A stretch of 64,000 nt of DNA from Morganella morganii (GCF_019242955.1 NZ_CP066129.1:2790001-2854000), one strand, 5' to 3'; shown: positions 25,985 to 35,716, numbered from the stretch's first letter. The notes: generated by a model not told the origin, from the sequence alone. Translations and numbers: made by a program.

Positions 25985-26662
25985 ATGTTGCGCTACGGTA
26001 TTCGCATTACTCATATTTTTCGACATGCTTTTCACTCGCGTCCGCGTTTTATTATCTCCCTGCTGGTCGCATTTGTGACATTTTTTGCACTGCTGCCTGT
26101 GCAAAGCGCACTGATGTGCCTGATCCTCAGCTGGAATGCATTTTCCTGGATATATCTGTTATTTCTCTTTGAACGGATCATCAATAAAAAAGTAAAAGAT
26201 ATCCGTAAGCTGACCAAAATTGAGGATGAAAGTGCCCGTATGGTGATGTTTTTCCTGCTTGCCGGGTGTTGTGTCAGTTTACTGGTGCTCTTTTTTGCTC
26301 TCGGCGGACACGGTAATCTGACCGGCAATGATAAAGCCGTTCAGTATATTTTGACGGCATCCACATTAGTTTCTTCATGGCTGTTATTGCCGGCCGGATT
26401 TACCATGCACTACGCACATCTTTATTACAATAATCCGCAGCAGGATACCCCGTGGTTATTATTTCCGGACAAACCCGCTGAACCGGGCTACTCTGATTTT
26501 ATGTATTTTTCATTTACGATTGCTGTCGCTTCACAAACAGCAGATGTGGAAATTGCCTCTTCACCGATGCGCCGTGCTGTATTAATGCAATCCATTGTCT
26601 CCTTTATTTTTAATATGGCGATATTGGGATTATGCATTAATATTTCTGCCGGTTTATTTTAA
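25985..26662 (+). CDS. DUF1345 membrane protein
   Basis: 225 residues with five or so membrane segments (FIISLLVAFVTFFALLPV, FSWIYLLFLFERII, VMFFLLAGCCVSLLVLFFALGG and others). The signature YSDFMYFSFTIAVASQTADVEI with SPMRRAVLMQSIVSFIFNMAILGLCINI identifies DUF1345, whose function is unknown. It is followed after 12 bases by a DedA-type gene, likely one transcript. Confidence 0.9.
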   Translation: MLRYGIRITHIFRHAFHSRPRFIISLLVAFVTFFALLPVQSALMCLILSWNAFSWIYLLFLFERIINKKVKDIRKLTKIEDESARMVMFFLLAGCCVSLLVLFFALGGHGNLTGNDKAVQYILTASTLVSSWLLLPAGFTMHYAHLYYNNPQQDTPWLLFPDKPAEPGYSDFMYFSFTIAVASQTADVEIASSPMRRAVLMQSIVSFIFNMAILGLCINISAGLF

Positions 26663-26674
26663 ACGGGACCGCTG

Positions 26675-27226
26675 ATGGATACATTGCTGTCGCACTGGAT
26701 TTCAGAATACGGCTATTGGGCAACCTTTTTCGGTACAATGATCGAAGGGGAAACCGCCGCATTTTTATCCGGCATCGCAGCACACCATCAGTTATTATCC
26801 TACCCGAAAGTGATGCTGGCAGCCGCACTGGGCGGAATTATCAGTGATAACCTTCTGTTCATGACCGGCTATTTTGCCGGAAACCGGATACTGCCCCGAA
26901 TTCATAAACACACGGACAAAATAGCCCGCCTGCAACGGATTATTCACCGCCGCGAAAATCTGGTCATTATCGGAGTCCGTTTTGCGTACGGATTAAGAAC
27001 GATCGGCCCCGTAATTATCGGTGCCGCCGGTATTAATCCGCTGAAATTTTTTGTGCTGAATATTCTCGGCGGGGCAATATGGGGAAGTGTCATTGTGTCT
27101 GCCGGATATTTTATCAGCGCCGCAATCCTTGCCCTGCCGCTGCATACTTACCTGGCCTGGTTCCTTATCCTCGCGGCAGTTGCCGGTCTGTTTATGCTGA
27201 TAAGAAAGCACAAGTTAAAACTGTAA
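26675..27226 (+). CDS. DedA family inner-membrane protein (VTT domain)
   Basis: 183 residues. DedA/VTT features are WATFFGTMIEGETAAFLSGIAAHH, ALGGIISDNLLFMTGYFAGNRIL and VRFAYGLRTIGPVIIGAAGINPLKF, with the conserved E, G and R-x3-P-like motifs, plus C-terminal membrane helices. Family members act as lipid (undecaprenyl phosphate or phosphatidylethanolamine) flippases or in membrane homeostasis. Which lipid is moved here is not visible. Confidence 0.9.
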   Translation: MDTLLSHWISEYGYWATFFGTMIEGETAAFLSGIAAHHQLLSYPKVMLAAALGGIISDNLLFMTGYFAGNRILPRIHKHTDKIARLQRIIHRRENLVIIGVRFAYGLRTIGPVIIGAAGINPLKFFVLNILGGAIWGSVIVSAGYFISAAILALPLHTYLAWFLILAAVAGLFMLIRKHKLKL

Positions 27227-27254
27227 AATCCGGCACTGACCTGCCCGTCCGCCG

Positions 27255-27989
27255 TTATTCCGGCTTGCGGGCACTAAGCAGAAAGATCATCGGCCGTTCT
27301 TTTTCTTCATCCAGTGCCGGATTGGCGGCAATTTGTTCTGCTGATGGTCCCCACTCATTTATCCCGCGGATTTCAAATCCGGCGGCAATCAGCATATTTA
27401 TCCAGGTGGATAATTTTCGGTGCTGTTTTTCCACCCCGTCAGCAAACCAGTTGCTGAGCCTGACGCCTTCCTGCTGATACTGATTGACCGGCCAGGCTTT
27501 ATTACCGGCACTGTCAGTACACCAGTTTTGAATAACGGGAGCTGTGTAAATCGGGTGTTCTGCGGAGAAAACCAGATTACCGCCCGGGACCAGAGCCTGA
27601 TACAGCGTGGCAAAAAGTGCCGGGATATCGTGCACATAATGCAGCGCCAAAGAGCTGTAAATCACATCACTTTGTGTGGCAGGTAATGATAATGTCTCAA
27701 GATCAGCCCGCAGGTAGGTAATCTCCGAATCAGAGGTCATCGACGCCGCTTTGGCCAGCATTTTCTCTGACAGATCAAAACCGGTTACCCGGGCTGCTCC
27801 CTGTGCTCTTGCCCAGCGGCAGAACCAGCCATACCCGCAGCCCAGGTCGATAACCGATTTTCCGGTCAGTGACGGCAGCAATTCCTGCATAGCAGTCCAT
27901 TCCGGTGCACCATCCAGCCCTTCTGCTGAACGTGGCAGCGTGGCATAACCGGCAAAAAAATCCGGATTATCATAAATATTTTGAGACAT
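27255..27989 (-). CDS. SAM-dependent class I methyltransferase
   Basis: 244 residues. The SAM site is VIDLGCGYGWFCRWARAQGAARVTGFDLSEKML, with ITYLRADLETLSLPATQSDVIYSSLALHYVHD as motif II-III. It resembles the stand-alone class I methyltransferases of the UbiE/Tam type, often annotated only as methyltransferase. Convergent with the DedA gene. Substrate unknown. Confidence 0.9.
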   Translation of the reverse strand: MSQNIYDNPDFFAGYATLPRSAEGLDGAPEWTAMQELLPSLTGKSVIDLGCGYGWFCRWARAQGAARVTGFDLSEKMLAKAASMTSDSEITYLRADLETLSLPATQSDVIYSSLALHYVHDIPALFATLYQALVPGGNLVFSAEHPIYTAPVIQNWCTDSAGNKAWPVNQYQQEGVRLSNWFADGVEKQHRKLSTWINMLIAAGFEIRGINEWGPSAEQIAANPALDEEKERPMIFLLSARKPE

Positions 27990-28066
27990 AAATTACCCCT
28001 TAAATTATGAGCAAATTATATTCATAATTTCCTTATTTTCGCCACTGTCTGTTTTCCGGACATAAA

Positions 28067-28090
28067 AAAACCTCACCGGAGTGAGGTTTT
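28067..28090 (-). terminator. Terminator of the cold-shock gene
   Basis: AAAACCTCAC / GTGAGGTTTT stem with a four-base loop and a T-run on the minus strand, 27 bases beyond the csp stop. The symmetric A/T flanks could also stop plus-strand transcripts. Confidence 0.8.
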
Positions 28091-28116
28091 TAAAATCTGT
28101 GCCTGAGCAGCAGTGA

Positions 28117-28329
28117 TTACAGTGCAACCACGTTAGCCGCAGCCGGGCCTTTCATACCATTTTCGATGGTGAAAGAAACCTGCTGGCCTTCTGCCAGAGA
28201 TTTGAAGTTGTCGCTCTGGATTGCAGAGAAGTGAACAAACACGTCTTTGCTGCCGTCAGCAGGAGTGATAAAGCCAAAACCTTTATCATCGTTAAACCAT
28301 TTTACGGTACCAGTAATTGTTGCAGACAT
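28117..28329 (-). CDS. Cold-shock protein of the CspA/CspE type
   Basis: 70 residues, normal family length. It contains the two RNA-binding motifs KGFGFI and VFVHF in the standard frame ([33 protein letters not shown]). RNA chaperone and transcription antiterminator by family. Which E. coli paralogue it equals cannot be fixed. About 250 bases separate it from the next gene's end, enough for the long leader usual for csp genes, but no cold box was verified. Confidence 0.93.
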   Translation of the reverse strand: MSATITGTVKWFNDDKGFGFITPADGSKDVFVHFSAIQSDNFKSLAEGQQVSFTIENGMKGPAAANVVAL

Positions 28330-28580
28330 ATTGAATTTCCTTTAATAAATTTTGTTGCCGTAGGGCATATAAGCGGTTTGATTACGTTTTTACTTATGGG
28401 AACTATCAGAAGGAATTCGCTATGAAGTGGTATCTTGGATAACGCTTGACGGAGAACAACTTAAAATCGGACTGACATAAATAGGTCTGTACTTCCAAAC
28501 CAATGCCGATATTAAGCCATATATTTTGTTATCCGGCAAGCTCTTTTTTATTTATCTCAAAATACAGCACAGTAATGACA

Positions 28581-29426
28581 TCACTCTGCCAGCCCCATAT
28601 AGCCGTGAATCCCCATGTAAAGCCCGACCAGTGCAATCAGCGCCGCTGAGAAATACGGTGCTTTTTTGGCAATATCGCCCAGCCCCTGCCAGCGGCGGCT
28701 GACCTGGCGTAAACCCACGGCAGTCACCACACCGACAGTAACCAGTGTCAGTGCCAGTCCGATACTGAAACTGAGCACCATAGTTGCCCCCAAGGTAAAA
28801 GCTTTCAGCTGAAGACAAATCAGCAGAACCGTAATCGCCGCCGGGCACGGAATTAACCCTCCGGTCAACCCGAACAGCAAAACCTGACTGTTTGTGGCTT
28901 TACCGCCGGTAAAACGGGTTTTGATTTCACGGGCATGCGCTCTGGCATGAGCATCCTGATATTCATCATCATGATGGTTGTCGTGGTGATGGTCGTGATC
29001 GTGATGGACGTGACCGTGGTCGTGACCGTGGTCGTGATCGTGATGATGCGTATGATTTTCCTGCTGTATTTCCGTCAGCCAGTTTTTTTCACCACGATAT
29101 GTCCGCATAAACATCCAGAATGCCGTTGCCAGAATAATCACCGCCGATACCATCTGCAGCCACGGCTCTACCGCTTCCGGTGTAAAGCGGGTACTGATAT
29201 ACATCCCGCCGAGAGCAATCAGCCAGACAATCAGCGTATGTGATAACGTCGCTGCCAGGCCGAGCATCACTGCCTGTCTGACCGTCCCTTTTACCGCAAT
29301 AATAAAAGCAGCCATCATGGTTTTTGAGTGCCCCGGCTCCAGGCCGTGCAACGCGCCCAGCGCAATCGCGCCGGGAATAAAAAGCCAGGCATTACCCTGC
29401 TGTAACAGAGCGGAAAAATCAGTCAT
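28581..29426 (-). CDS. rcnA: Nickel/cobalt efflux protein RcnA
   Basis: Inner-membrane exporter of nickel and cobalt, 281 residues. Six hydrophobic helices hold family motifs GALHGLEPGHSKTMMAAFIIA and LFGLTGGLIPCPAAITVLL. Between helices 3 and 4 lies a very histidine-rich loop (HTHHHDHDHGHDHGHVHHDHD and more) that probably binds metal. It is divergent from rcnR and controlled by the RcnR site in the gap. Confidence 0.96.
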   Translation of the reverse strand: MTDFSALLQQGNAWLFIPGAIALGALHGLEPGHSKTMMAAFIIAVKGTVRQAVMLGLAATLSHTLIVWLIALGGMYISTRFTPEAVEPWLQMVSAVIILATAFWMFMRTYRGEKNWLTEIQQENHTHHHDHDHGHDHGHVHHDHDHHHDNHHDDEYQDAHARAHAREIKTRFTGGKATNSQVLLFGLTGGLIPCPAAITVLLICLQLKAFTLGATMVLSFSIGLALTLVTVGVVTAVGLRQVSRRWQGLGDIAKKAPYFSAALIALVGLYMGIHGYMGLAE

Positions 29427-29472
29427 GACGTGTATTCCCTGTTTTCATAATGAAGAAAGCATGACCGCAGTA

Positions 29473-29487
29473 TACTCCCCCCCAGTA
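29473..29487. promoter_or_regulatory. RcnR operator between rcnA and rcnR
   Basis: TACT-C7-AGTA, which on the minus strand reads TACT-G7-AGTA. It matches the E. coli RcnR recognition pattern TACT-G6-N-AGTA, an inverted repeat around a G-tract. The position in the divergent gap suits repression of both genes without nickel or cobalt. Only one clear site is seen. Confidence 0.87.
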
Positions 29488-29568
29488 TAATTACACTACC
29501 TCTTTGTACCAAGGAGATGCTACTATTTTGCCGGTCACTTTCTTTTCACCTTATTTCACGGGGTTGCC

Positions 29569-29841
29569 ATGTCACATACCATCAGGGACAGACAGAAACT
29601 TCAGAACCGCGCCAGTAAAATTCAGGGGCAGGTCAACTCACTGAAAAAAATGCTTGATGAACCACATGAGTGCTCCGCTGTACTGCAACAAATTGCGGCT
29701 ATCCGGGGGGCGGTAAACGGATTAATGCGGGAAGTAATTAAAGGCCATCTGATTGAACACGTGGTCCATGAGGAAGATGAGGAAAAGCGTCAGGGTGACC
29801 TGGATATTGTCCTGAAAGTGCTGGATTCTTATATTAAGTAA
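29569..29841 (+). CDS. rcnR: Nickel/cobalt-responsive repressor RcnR
   Basis: 90 residues, CsoR/RcnR family, near-identical in layout to E. coli RcnR. The metal ligands His3, Cys35, His60 and His64 are all present ([24 protein letters not shown]). All-helical tetramer that leaves DNA on metal binding. It lies opposite rcnA with the operator between. Confidence 0.97.
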   Translation: MSHTIRDRQKLQNRASKIQGQVNSLKKMLDEPHECSAVLQQIAAIRGAVNGLMREVIKGHLIEHVVHEEDEEKRQGDLDIVLKVLDSYIK

Positions 29842-29898
29842 TACGGGAAAATAACGGTGATGTGTAACAGTCATCACCGCCGGCAAATTAACCATCAT

Positions 29899-30555
29899 TT
29901 AATAATTAAATTCTTTTATCATTTTTTTCCCTGCATCAAAAATAACCCTCAGGCTTATGTCCTGATACTGCCCGTTATGACTGTATTTTTTAATTTTCAG
30001 CAAACAGATAAGCGGGTCTTCTTCATTTTTTTCTGTGGTTAATTTAGTTTTATTACCATTTTTAATGGTTGTTTTTATAATATAATCAGGAATATAACGA
30101 CTTCTGTCTGCCATGGCACGAGCTGCCGGAAGCGAATATTTTACCTTTTCTGAACTATCCGGATTCAGCCTGCTCTTCAGTGCCGGGATCATCTGTATAT
30201 TCAGTACTGAACTGCCGCTGCGGACTATCCTGGTCGTACCGTTACGAGTCAGAAAAGCGGCCTGCCCGCCCGGTCCGGTCACAACACCGCTGACCAGAAG
30301 GAGATCCAGCGGGTCAAATAATGCTGATCCCTGCGGTAACACATACATCGCCTGATAATGTCCTCTGATATCATAAAGATGATAAGTTTGATTCATCCCG
30401 TACAAATAACCGATACACAGCCCGGCAGATACATCAATCACCGGTTTTACACCTTCCGGTAAGTCAGCCTCCGCCGGTATTGCAAAAAATTCCCCGTCGC
30501 TGAGCGGAGAGTTAAAATCGCTGTATTGACCGGATATCTCATCAAAATCCCGCAT
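29899..30555 (-). CDS. Protein of unknown function
   Basis: 218 residues, not recognised. No signal peptide or membrane segment is evident. The first half is neutral (DVSAGLCIGYLYGMNQTYHLYDIRGHYQAMYVLPQGSALFDPLDLLLV). The second half is basic and lysine-rich (YIIKTTIKNGNKTKLTTEKNEEDPLICLLKIKKY), and base composition turns AT-rich towards the 3' end. It is convergent with rcnR. It looks like an accessory gene; a toxin-like C-terminus is conceivable, but there is no evidence for it. Confidence 0.6.
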   Translation of the reverse strand: MRDFDEISGQYSDFNSPLSDGEFFAIPAEADLPEGVKPVIDVSAGLCIGYLYGMNQTYHLYDIRGHYQAMYVLPQGSALFDPLDLLLVSGVVTGPGGQAAFLTRNGTTRIVRSGSSVLNIQMIPALKSRLNPDSSEKVKYSLPAARAMADRSRYIPDYIIKTTIKNGNKTKLTTEKNEEDPLICLLKIKKYSHNGQYQDISLRVIFDAGKKMIKEFNY

Positions 30556-30961
30556 TGATATCCCCTTGTTAAAATATTGACTCCTGACTCAATGCCGGAA
30601 ACAAAACAAATTTTTTCTGCCTGAAATAAAGACAACAACACTATCTGCCGGTACCCGGTGACACATTTTTAATATTTTTGCCGGTATAAAAATACCGTTG
30701 TCATCCGCAGAAAATAATAGCGTATAAAAAACCTGGGTATTACTAACCAGGACTATTCTTTATAAAGCGGAGGCAGGAGATAAAAACACTGACAGAACTT
30801 CGCGGACAGTTTAACGCCGGTCAATATGGTTTCAGACGGGTTGTGAAAACGACCGGTGCACACTGTGCTGCCACGACCTGAAGGCACTGTACAGCGCCGG
30901 ATTTGCATGATATTGATTACGTGAATATTACAATTAAAATAAAAATACTGAGAATGTCACC
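30556..30961 (+). other. Gap with a possible short decayed gene
   Basis: About 400 bases without an intact gene. Between ~30780 and 30910 two adjacent plus frames read KTLTELRGQFNAGQYGFRR and then CTLCCHDLKALYSAGFA before a stop, as if one ~50-residue protein had lost its start (an ATA stands there) and suffered a frameshift. Weak evidence only. The rest is AT-rich and should hold the ydeE promoter. Confidence 0.3.
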
Positions 30962-32143
30962 ATGCAAGCCGCCACCCGTTCCACTATTGCTCTGCTCGCT
31001 TCCTCATTTTTAATTACTATCGGACGGGGTGCCACTATCCCGTTTATGGCGATTTATCTCAGCCGGCAGTATGGCATGGCGGTAGATCAGGTGGGGGTTG
31101 CACTGACTGTCGCCCTGACAACCGGTGTACTGTTCAGTCTTGGCTTTGGCATTATTGCCGATAAATTTGATAAAAAGCGTTATATGCTGATGGCAATTGT
31201 GGTTTATATCGCTGGTTTTATTGCCATTCCGCTGACACACAATATCGCGCTGGTCGTCGTCTTCTTTTCACTGATTAACTGCGCCTATTCTGTATTTGCC
31301 ACAGTGCTGAAAGCCTATTTCGCCGATACGCTGCCGCCCGCACGTAAAACCAAAGTTTTTTCCCTGAACTATACCTTCGTCAATATGGGCTGGACTGTCG
31401 GCCCGCCAATCGGTACCGGACTGCTGATGTACAGTGCAGATCTGCCGTTCTGGCTGGCAGCCTGTACCGCCTCATTTCCGATATTCTTTATTCAGCGCTT
31501 TGTCCGCAGTGTGCCGCCTTCCGCCTCCGGCAGCAACAGCACTGCCTGGCAGCCTTCTGTGATGCTGCACGATAAAGCGCTGCTCTGGTTCACGCTATCT
31601 GCTTTTATGGGCTCACTGGTGTTCGGTTCGTTTTCCGCCTGTATTTCCCAGTATGTTCTGACAGTGGCTGATTCCACGCTGGCGGAAAAGGTGATCGGTG
31701 TGGTTCTGCCGGTCAATGCTGCCGTTGTGGTTTCACTGCAATACATGGTCGGCCGCCGGATCAGCACGGAAAATCTGCAAAAACTGATGACACTCGGTAC
31801 TCTCTTTTTTATGGGCGGACTCGCCGGATTTATGATGTCAGGCAGTAATCTTGTCTTCTGGGGATTGGCCGCTTTTGTCTTTACTCTCGGCGAACTGATT
31901 TATGCACCGGGAGAATATATGCTGATCGATAACATTGCTCCCGACGGCATGAAATCCAGTTACTTTTCCGCACAATCCCTCGGCTGGCTCGGCGGTGCAT
32001 TTAACCCGCTGCTCACCGGTGGTGTGCTGACCTATTTCCCGCCAAACACCCTGTGGCTGCTGCTGATCGGGGTTTCGGCCTGCGCCTGGTTATGTATGAT
32101 GCGGGGTCTGCGGATCAGCAGAAACAGATTCATTCACAACTGA
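30962..32143 (+). CDS. ydeE: MFS exporter, YdeE-like
   Basis: A 12-helix major facilitator transporter of 393 residues. It follows E. coli YdeE (a dipeptide/drug exporter) almost block by block: LASSFLITIGRGATIPFMAIYLSRQYGM, SLGFGIIADKFDKKRYML, LINCAYSVFATVLKAYFADTLP, GELIYAPGEYMLIDNIAP and MKSSYFSAQSLGWLGGAFNPL. The DKFDKKR loop is the MFS motif A. It precedes the biosynthetic cluster on the same strand, and a role in exporting its product is possible but unproven. Confidence 0.88.
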   Translation: MQAATRSTIALLASSFLITIGRGATIPFMAIYLSRQYGMAVDQVGVALTVALTTGVLFSLGFGIIADKFDKKRYMLMAIVVYIAGFIAIPLTHNIALVVVFFSLINCAYSVFATVLKAYFADTLPPARKTKVFSLNYTFVNMGWTVGPPIGTGLLMYSADLPFWLAACTASFPIFFIQRFVRSVPPSASGSNSTAWQPSVMLHDKALLWFTLSAFMGSLVFGSFSACISQYVLTVADSTLAEKVIGVVLPVNAAVVVSLQYMVGRRISTENLQKLMTLGTLFFMGGLAGFMMSGSNLVFWGLAAFVFTLGELIYAPGEYMLIDNIAPDGMKSSYFSAQSLGWLGGAFNPLLTGGVLTYFPPNTLWLLLIGVSACAWLCMMRGLRISRNRFIHN

Positions 32144-32317
32144 ATAGTTGATTAACTTATCATTAATTAATAATACTTCATATTCCGATACGGTAATTTC
32201 CTGCTGCTGAGCTATCCTCCCTCTATTGTTTAGTTTCACTTAACATAGAGAGTGCTGTATGCCTCAGCAGGCACTCTGACCAGTCCTGTTATTTCATGTC
32301 TGAAAGGAGTTACCGCT

Positions 32318-33355
32318 ATGTCTTATACTGAACCGGATTTGATGAGTCCGGCGGAAGAGCAATCCGTCATCCGTATCCTGAATGCCACCCTCGGGCTGGC
32401 GCTGCCCGGTTGTCTGCGGGTTGCGGCAGAGCTGAATATTGCCGACCATCTGGCTGACGGCCCGCTCTCTGTCGCTGTACTGGCAGAACGCACCGGCTCG
32501 GACCCGGATAATCTGCGCCGTATACTGCGGATGCTGGCGCTGAACGGTATTTTCACCGGTACAGGTAATGATGATTACCGGCTTTCTCCTGATGCGGAAT
32601 TTCTCCGCAGGGATCACCCCTGTTCACAGCGGGATGCGGTACTGACACTGACTGACAATACGTACTGGTCAACCATCGGTCAGCTTAATGAATCGGTCCG
32701 GGGCGAACTGAACTTTAAAAAACTGTTCGGCAAAACCTTCTATGAATATCAGGCCACCAAACCCAACTGTGACGACAGCTATAATTTCCCGTCCGGGATG
32801 TCCGCCCTGTCGGAGATGGAAAACTATTTTGTGACCTGGGCTTATAACTTCCCGTCAGCGTGTCATATCGCCGATATCGGTGGCGGTGAAGGTTCTCTGC
32901 TGCTGCGGATTTTACGCAGTGACCCGACACTGACCGCCACCCTGTTTGACAGCCCGCATGTGGTATCAGATAAATATCTGTCTCAGCTGGGGGATGATTC
33001 CCGCTGGTCGCTGAACGGCGGTGATTTTTTTAAATCCGTGCCGCAGGCGGATATGTATCTGCTGAAAAAAGTCATTTTTAATCAGGATGATACCAATGCC
33101 CTCGCCGTACTGAAAAATTGCCGCAACGCCATGAAACCGGACAGTAAACTGCTGATTATCGAATCCATTGTGCATCCGGAAACCAACCCGTCAGCCCATT
33201 ACGGTATGGGGATACTTTGTATGGCTATTCTGCCCGGTGGTGGTGAGCGCACAATTCCGGAATTTGAGGCACTGCTGGCTGAAGCCGGACTGAAAATAAA
33301 CCGTCTCATCCCGACAGAATGCTATATCTCTGTCCTTGAGGTCGTTACGGCCTGA
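32318..33355 (+). CDS. SAM-dependent O-methyltransferase (COMT/hydroxyneurosporene-type)
   Basis: 345 residues from the ATG at 32318, chosen for its aaaggag ribosome site 8 bases ahead. An ORF extension to 32252 lacks support. The N-terminal part is the dimerisation domain (LGLALPGCLRVAAELNIADHLADGPLSVAVLAERTGSDPDNLRRILRMLALNGIF). The SAM site is CHIADIGGGEGSLLLRILRSDP, followed by YLLKKVIFNQDD. Such enzymes methylate hydroxyls of polyketides, carotenoids or quinone-like compounds. It heads the three-gene plus-strand arm of the cluster. Substrate unknown. Confidence 0.88.
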   Translation: MSYTEPDLMSPAEEQSVIRILNATLGLALPGCLRVAAELNIADHLADGPLSVAVLAERTGSDPDNLRRILRMLALNGIFTGTGNDDYRLSPDAEFLRRDHPCSQRDAVLTLTDNTYWSTIGQLNESVRGELNFKKLFGKTFYEYQATKPNCDDSYNFPSGMSALSEMENYFVTWAYNFPSACHIADIGGGEGSLLLRILRSDPTLTATLFDSPHVVSDKYLSQLGDDSRWSLNGGDFFKSVPQADMYLLKKVIFNQDDTNALAVLKNCRNAMKPDSKLLIIESIVHPETNPSAHYGMGILCMAILPGGGERTIPEFEALLAEAGLKINRLIPTECYISVLEVVTA

Positions 33356-33410
33356 TCTTTGATCCGGCACAGTGCGTCCCGGTGCGTGCTGTGCCATTGT
33401 GAAAGACCAT

Positions 33411-34784
33411 ATGTCATCTGCGGAGCAGGAAGCACCGGTGCGAATATTACTGATTTTGCCGTTTGACAGGACTTACCGCTACCGGAAAAGTGCATTTTCC
33501 GTGGCGATCAGCTATGCCCCGCTGACGCTTATCACCCTCGCCGCTCTGGTTCCCCCACACCTGAATGTGCAACTGACCCTCTGTGATGAAGGCGTTTCCC
33601 CGCCCGTCACCACCGGAGATTTTGATCTCGTGGTGGTCACCGCCACAGCCTCCTCCTCTCCCCGGGCTTATGCGCTGTGCAGCTACTGGCGTGAATGCGG
33701 GGCAAGGACCGCAATGGGTGGCGCACATGCCACATTGCAGCCCGATGAAGCCTCACAGCATGCGGATACCGTACTGATCGGTGCCGGTGAATATATCTGG
33801 CCGCAGTTTTTGCAGGACATGGCTGACGGACATCCGCAACCGCGCTATCAGCACCGGCCGGAACGCGGCTTTCTGCCGGGGCCGGTACCGCACCGTGATC
33901 TGCTGCCACCCCGCGCCTATATGAATATTGCCACCATTATTGCTGACCGGGGCTGTCCGCTCGCCTGTGAATTCTGTTCTGTGCAACATCAGTGGGGACG
34001 AAAAGGCACGGCACGTCCGGTCGCCGAAGTCATTGATGAAATAAAGCAAAGCGGCAAACGCCGCTGGATATTTATCGATCCGAACCTGTATGCCAACCGG
34101 CAGTACAGCCTGGAACTGTTCCGGGCGCTGATTCCGCTGAAAATCCGCTGGTCAGGACTGGCGACGCTGAATGTGACAGATGACGACGAGGTATTCCGGG
34201 CGCTGCGTGACAGCGGCTGTGAAGGGTTGCTTATCGGGCTGGAAAACCTCAGTCAGCACACCATGGCGGCCACCGGCAAGAATTGTAACCAGGTCAGTGA
34301 ATACCGCCGTCAGATCCGGCGGCTGCGCGATAACCGGATTGCCGCACTCGGCTGTTTTGTGCTCGGGTTTGATGAAGATACACCGGAAAGTATCCGTGAC
34401 ACGATACGGCAGATCCCCAGCCTCGGGCTGGATCTGGTACGTTTTTCCGTCCTCACACCGCTGCCGGGTACGCGTCTGTGGCAAAGGATGGCAGAAGAAA
34501 ACCGGTTAATCACGCAGGATCTGAGTCTGTATGACAACGAACATGTGGTTTTTCAGCCGCAAAATATGTCACCGGAAACCCTGCAATCCCTGCTGCACGA
34601 AGCCTGGCGGGAAACATACCGCCTGACAGCCATTCTGCGCCGGGTATTCCGCCGCCCGGGCTGCCGTTTTATCCGTCTGGCGGCCAATCTGGGCTTCCGG
34701 CTGTATGCCCGCCGGTTACGCCATGAAAAAACCGGGTTGTTCAACCCGGCAGTAGTGATAAATAACACAAGGAAAACAGACTGA
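33411..34784 (+). CDS. B12-binding-domain radical SAM enzyme A
   Basis: 457 residues from MSSAEQEAPVRILLILPFDRTYR. N-terminal cobalamin-binding-type domain with DLVVVTATASSSPRAYAL, MGGAHATLQPDEASQHADTVLIGAGEYIWP (about 102-130). Radical SAM core with the 4Fe-4S ligands C182, C186, C189 in DRGCPLACEFCSV. CFVLGFDEDTPESI and TPLPGTRLW follow. No D-x-H-x-x-G motif, so the lower-axial His is not evident. It resembles paralogue E (42120) more than B, C and D. It overlaps the desaturase gene by one base (TGATG). Likely an alkyl-chain methylation or cyclisation enzyme by family; the reaction is unknown. Confidence 0.88.
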   Translation: MSSAEQEAPVRILLILPFDRTYRYRKSAFSVAISYAPLTLITLAALVPPHLNVQLTLCDEGVSPPVTTGDFDLVVVTATASSSPRAYALCSYWRECGARTAMGGAHATLQPDEASQHADTVLIGAGEYIWPQFLQDMADGHPQPRYQHRPERGFLPGPVPHRDLLPPRAYMNIATIIADRGCPLACEFCSVQHQWGRKGTARPVAEVIDEIKQSGKRRWIFIDPNLYANRQYSLELFRALIPLKIRWSGLATLNVTDDDEVFRALRDSGCEGLLIGLENLSQHTMAATGKNCNQVSEYRRQIRRLRDNRIAALGCFVLGFDEDTPESIRDTIRQIPSLGLDLVRFSVLTPLPGTRLWQRMAEENRLITQDLSLYDNEHVVFQPQNMSPETLQSLLHEAWRETYRLTAILRRVFRRPGCRFIRLAANLGFRLYARRLRHEKTGLFNPAVVINNTRKTD

Positions 34785-35716
34785 TGCGTCTTTTACTCAA
34801 CAGTATTCTGCTGATTTTTTCGATGACCGCAGCAGCGGCCTGTTTATGGGGAGTCAGTCACCTCGCCTGGTATTATGCCCTGCCCGCGCTGATCGGTTTT
34901 ATGCTGATCAACAATATGCCGTTTGCCATTCTGCATGAAGCGGTACATGGCGTGGCCGCCCGCTCTGCTGCCGGTAACCGGGCTATCGGGATTATTGCCG
35001 CATGGGCATTTCCGACCTCCTTTACCCTGCAACGCCGCGCACACCTGAATCACCATAAAAATAACCGGACAGATAAAGAGCTGTATGATTATTATCTGCC
35101 GGGCCAGCCGCGCTGGCTGCGTAATGTCTGGATGTACGGCGGAAATCTGCTCGGGCTGTACTATTTTTGTGTGCTGCTGGGTAATCTGATCTGGTTTATT
35201 GCACCGGGCGTCTACCGCTCCCGGCTGTTTGTCACTAAAATCGCACCGGCGCTGGGATTCGGCTCACAAGTCCCGGAACTGGCAAAACTGCCGCCGCTGA
35301 CCATCTGGAGTGAACTGCTCGGTGCGTTTCTCTGGCAGGCATTGCTGTTTTGGGTGCTGGACTTAAGTGTGACCGGTTATCTGCTCTGCCTGTGGGCTTT
35401 TGCACTGCACTGGTCAGCACTGCAATATGCGGATCACGCCTGGAGCCCCCGCGATGTGATGAACGGTGCGTGGAACCTGAAAGTACTGCCGGTTTCCCGC
35501 TGGCTGGCACTGAATTATCACTGCCATCTCGCTCACCACCAGCACCCGCAGGCACCGTGGTATGAACTGCCGTCGCTGGTGGATGACCAGCCGCGTCCGA
35601 CTTTCTGGCGTGTCTATTTCACTATGTGGCGCTATGGCGTGCGGCCTGCACCGCAGATGGGAGCACCGGCAGATCTGAATTTTGTATTTCCGCCGGAAGA
35701 AGAAAAAAGACGGTGA
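34784..35716 (+). CDS. Membrane fatty-acid desaturase/hydroxylase family protein
   Basis: 310 residues with about four to five membrane helices and three histidine boxes typical of the di-iron membrane desaturases: HEAVHG near residue 47, HLNHHKNN near residue 87, and NYHCHLAHHQHP near residue 245. WSALQYADHAWSPRD is also family-like. It would desaturate, hydroxylate or otherwise oxidise a lipid-like chain. It is coupled to radical SAM A by a one-base overlap, so both probably act on the same substrate. Confidence 0.88.
   Translation: MRLLLNSILLIFSMTAAAACLWGVSHLAWYYALPALIGFMLINNMPFAILHEAVHGVAARSAAGNRAIGIIAAWAFPTSFTLQRRAHLNHHKNNRTDKELYDYYLPGQPRWLRNVWMYGGNLLGLYYFCVLLGNLIWFIAPGVYRSRLFVTKIAPALGFGSQVPELAKLPPLTIWSELLGAFLWQALLFWVLDLSVTGYLLCLWAFALHWSALQYADHAWSPRDVMNGAWNLKVLPVSRWLALNYHCHLAHHQHPQAPWYELPSLVDDQPRPTFWRVYFTMWRYGVRPAPQMGAPADLNFVFPPEEEKRR

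Noticed and set aside
28935..29243. Plus-strand ORF rich in V and M opposite rcnA
   Set aside because: Antisense shadow of the His-codon-rich loop of rcnA.
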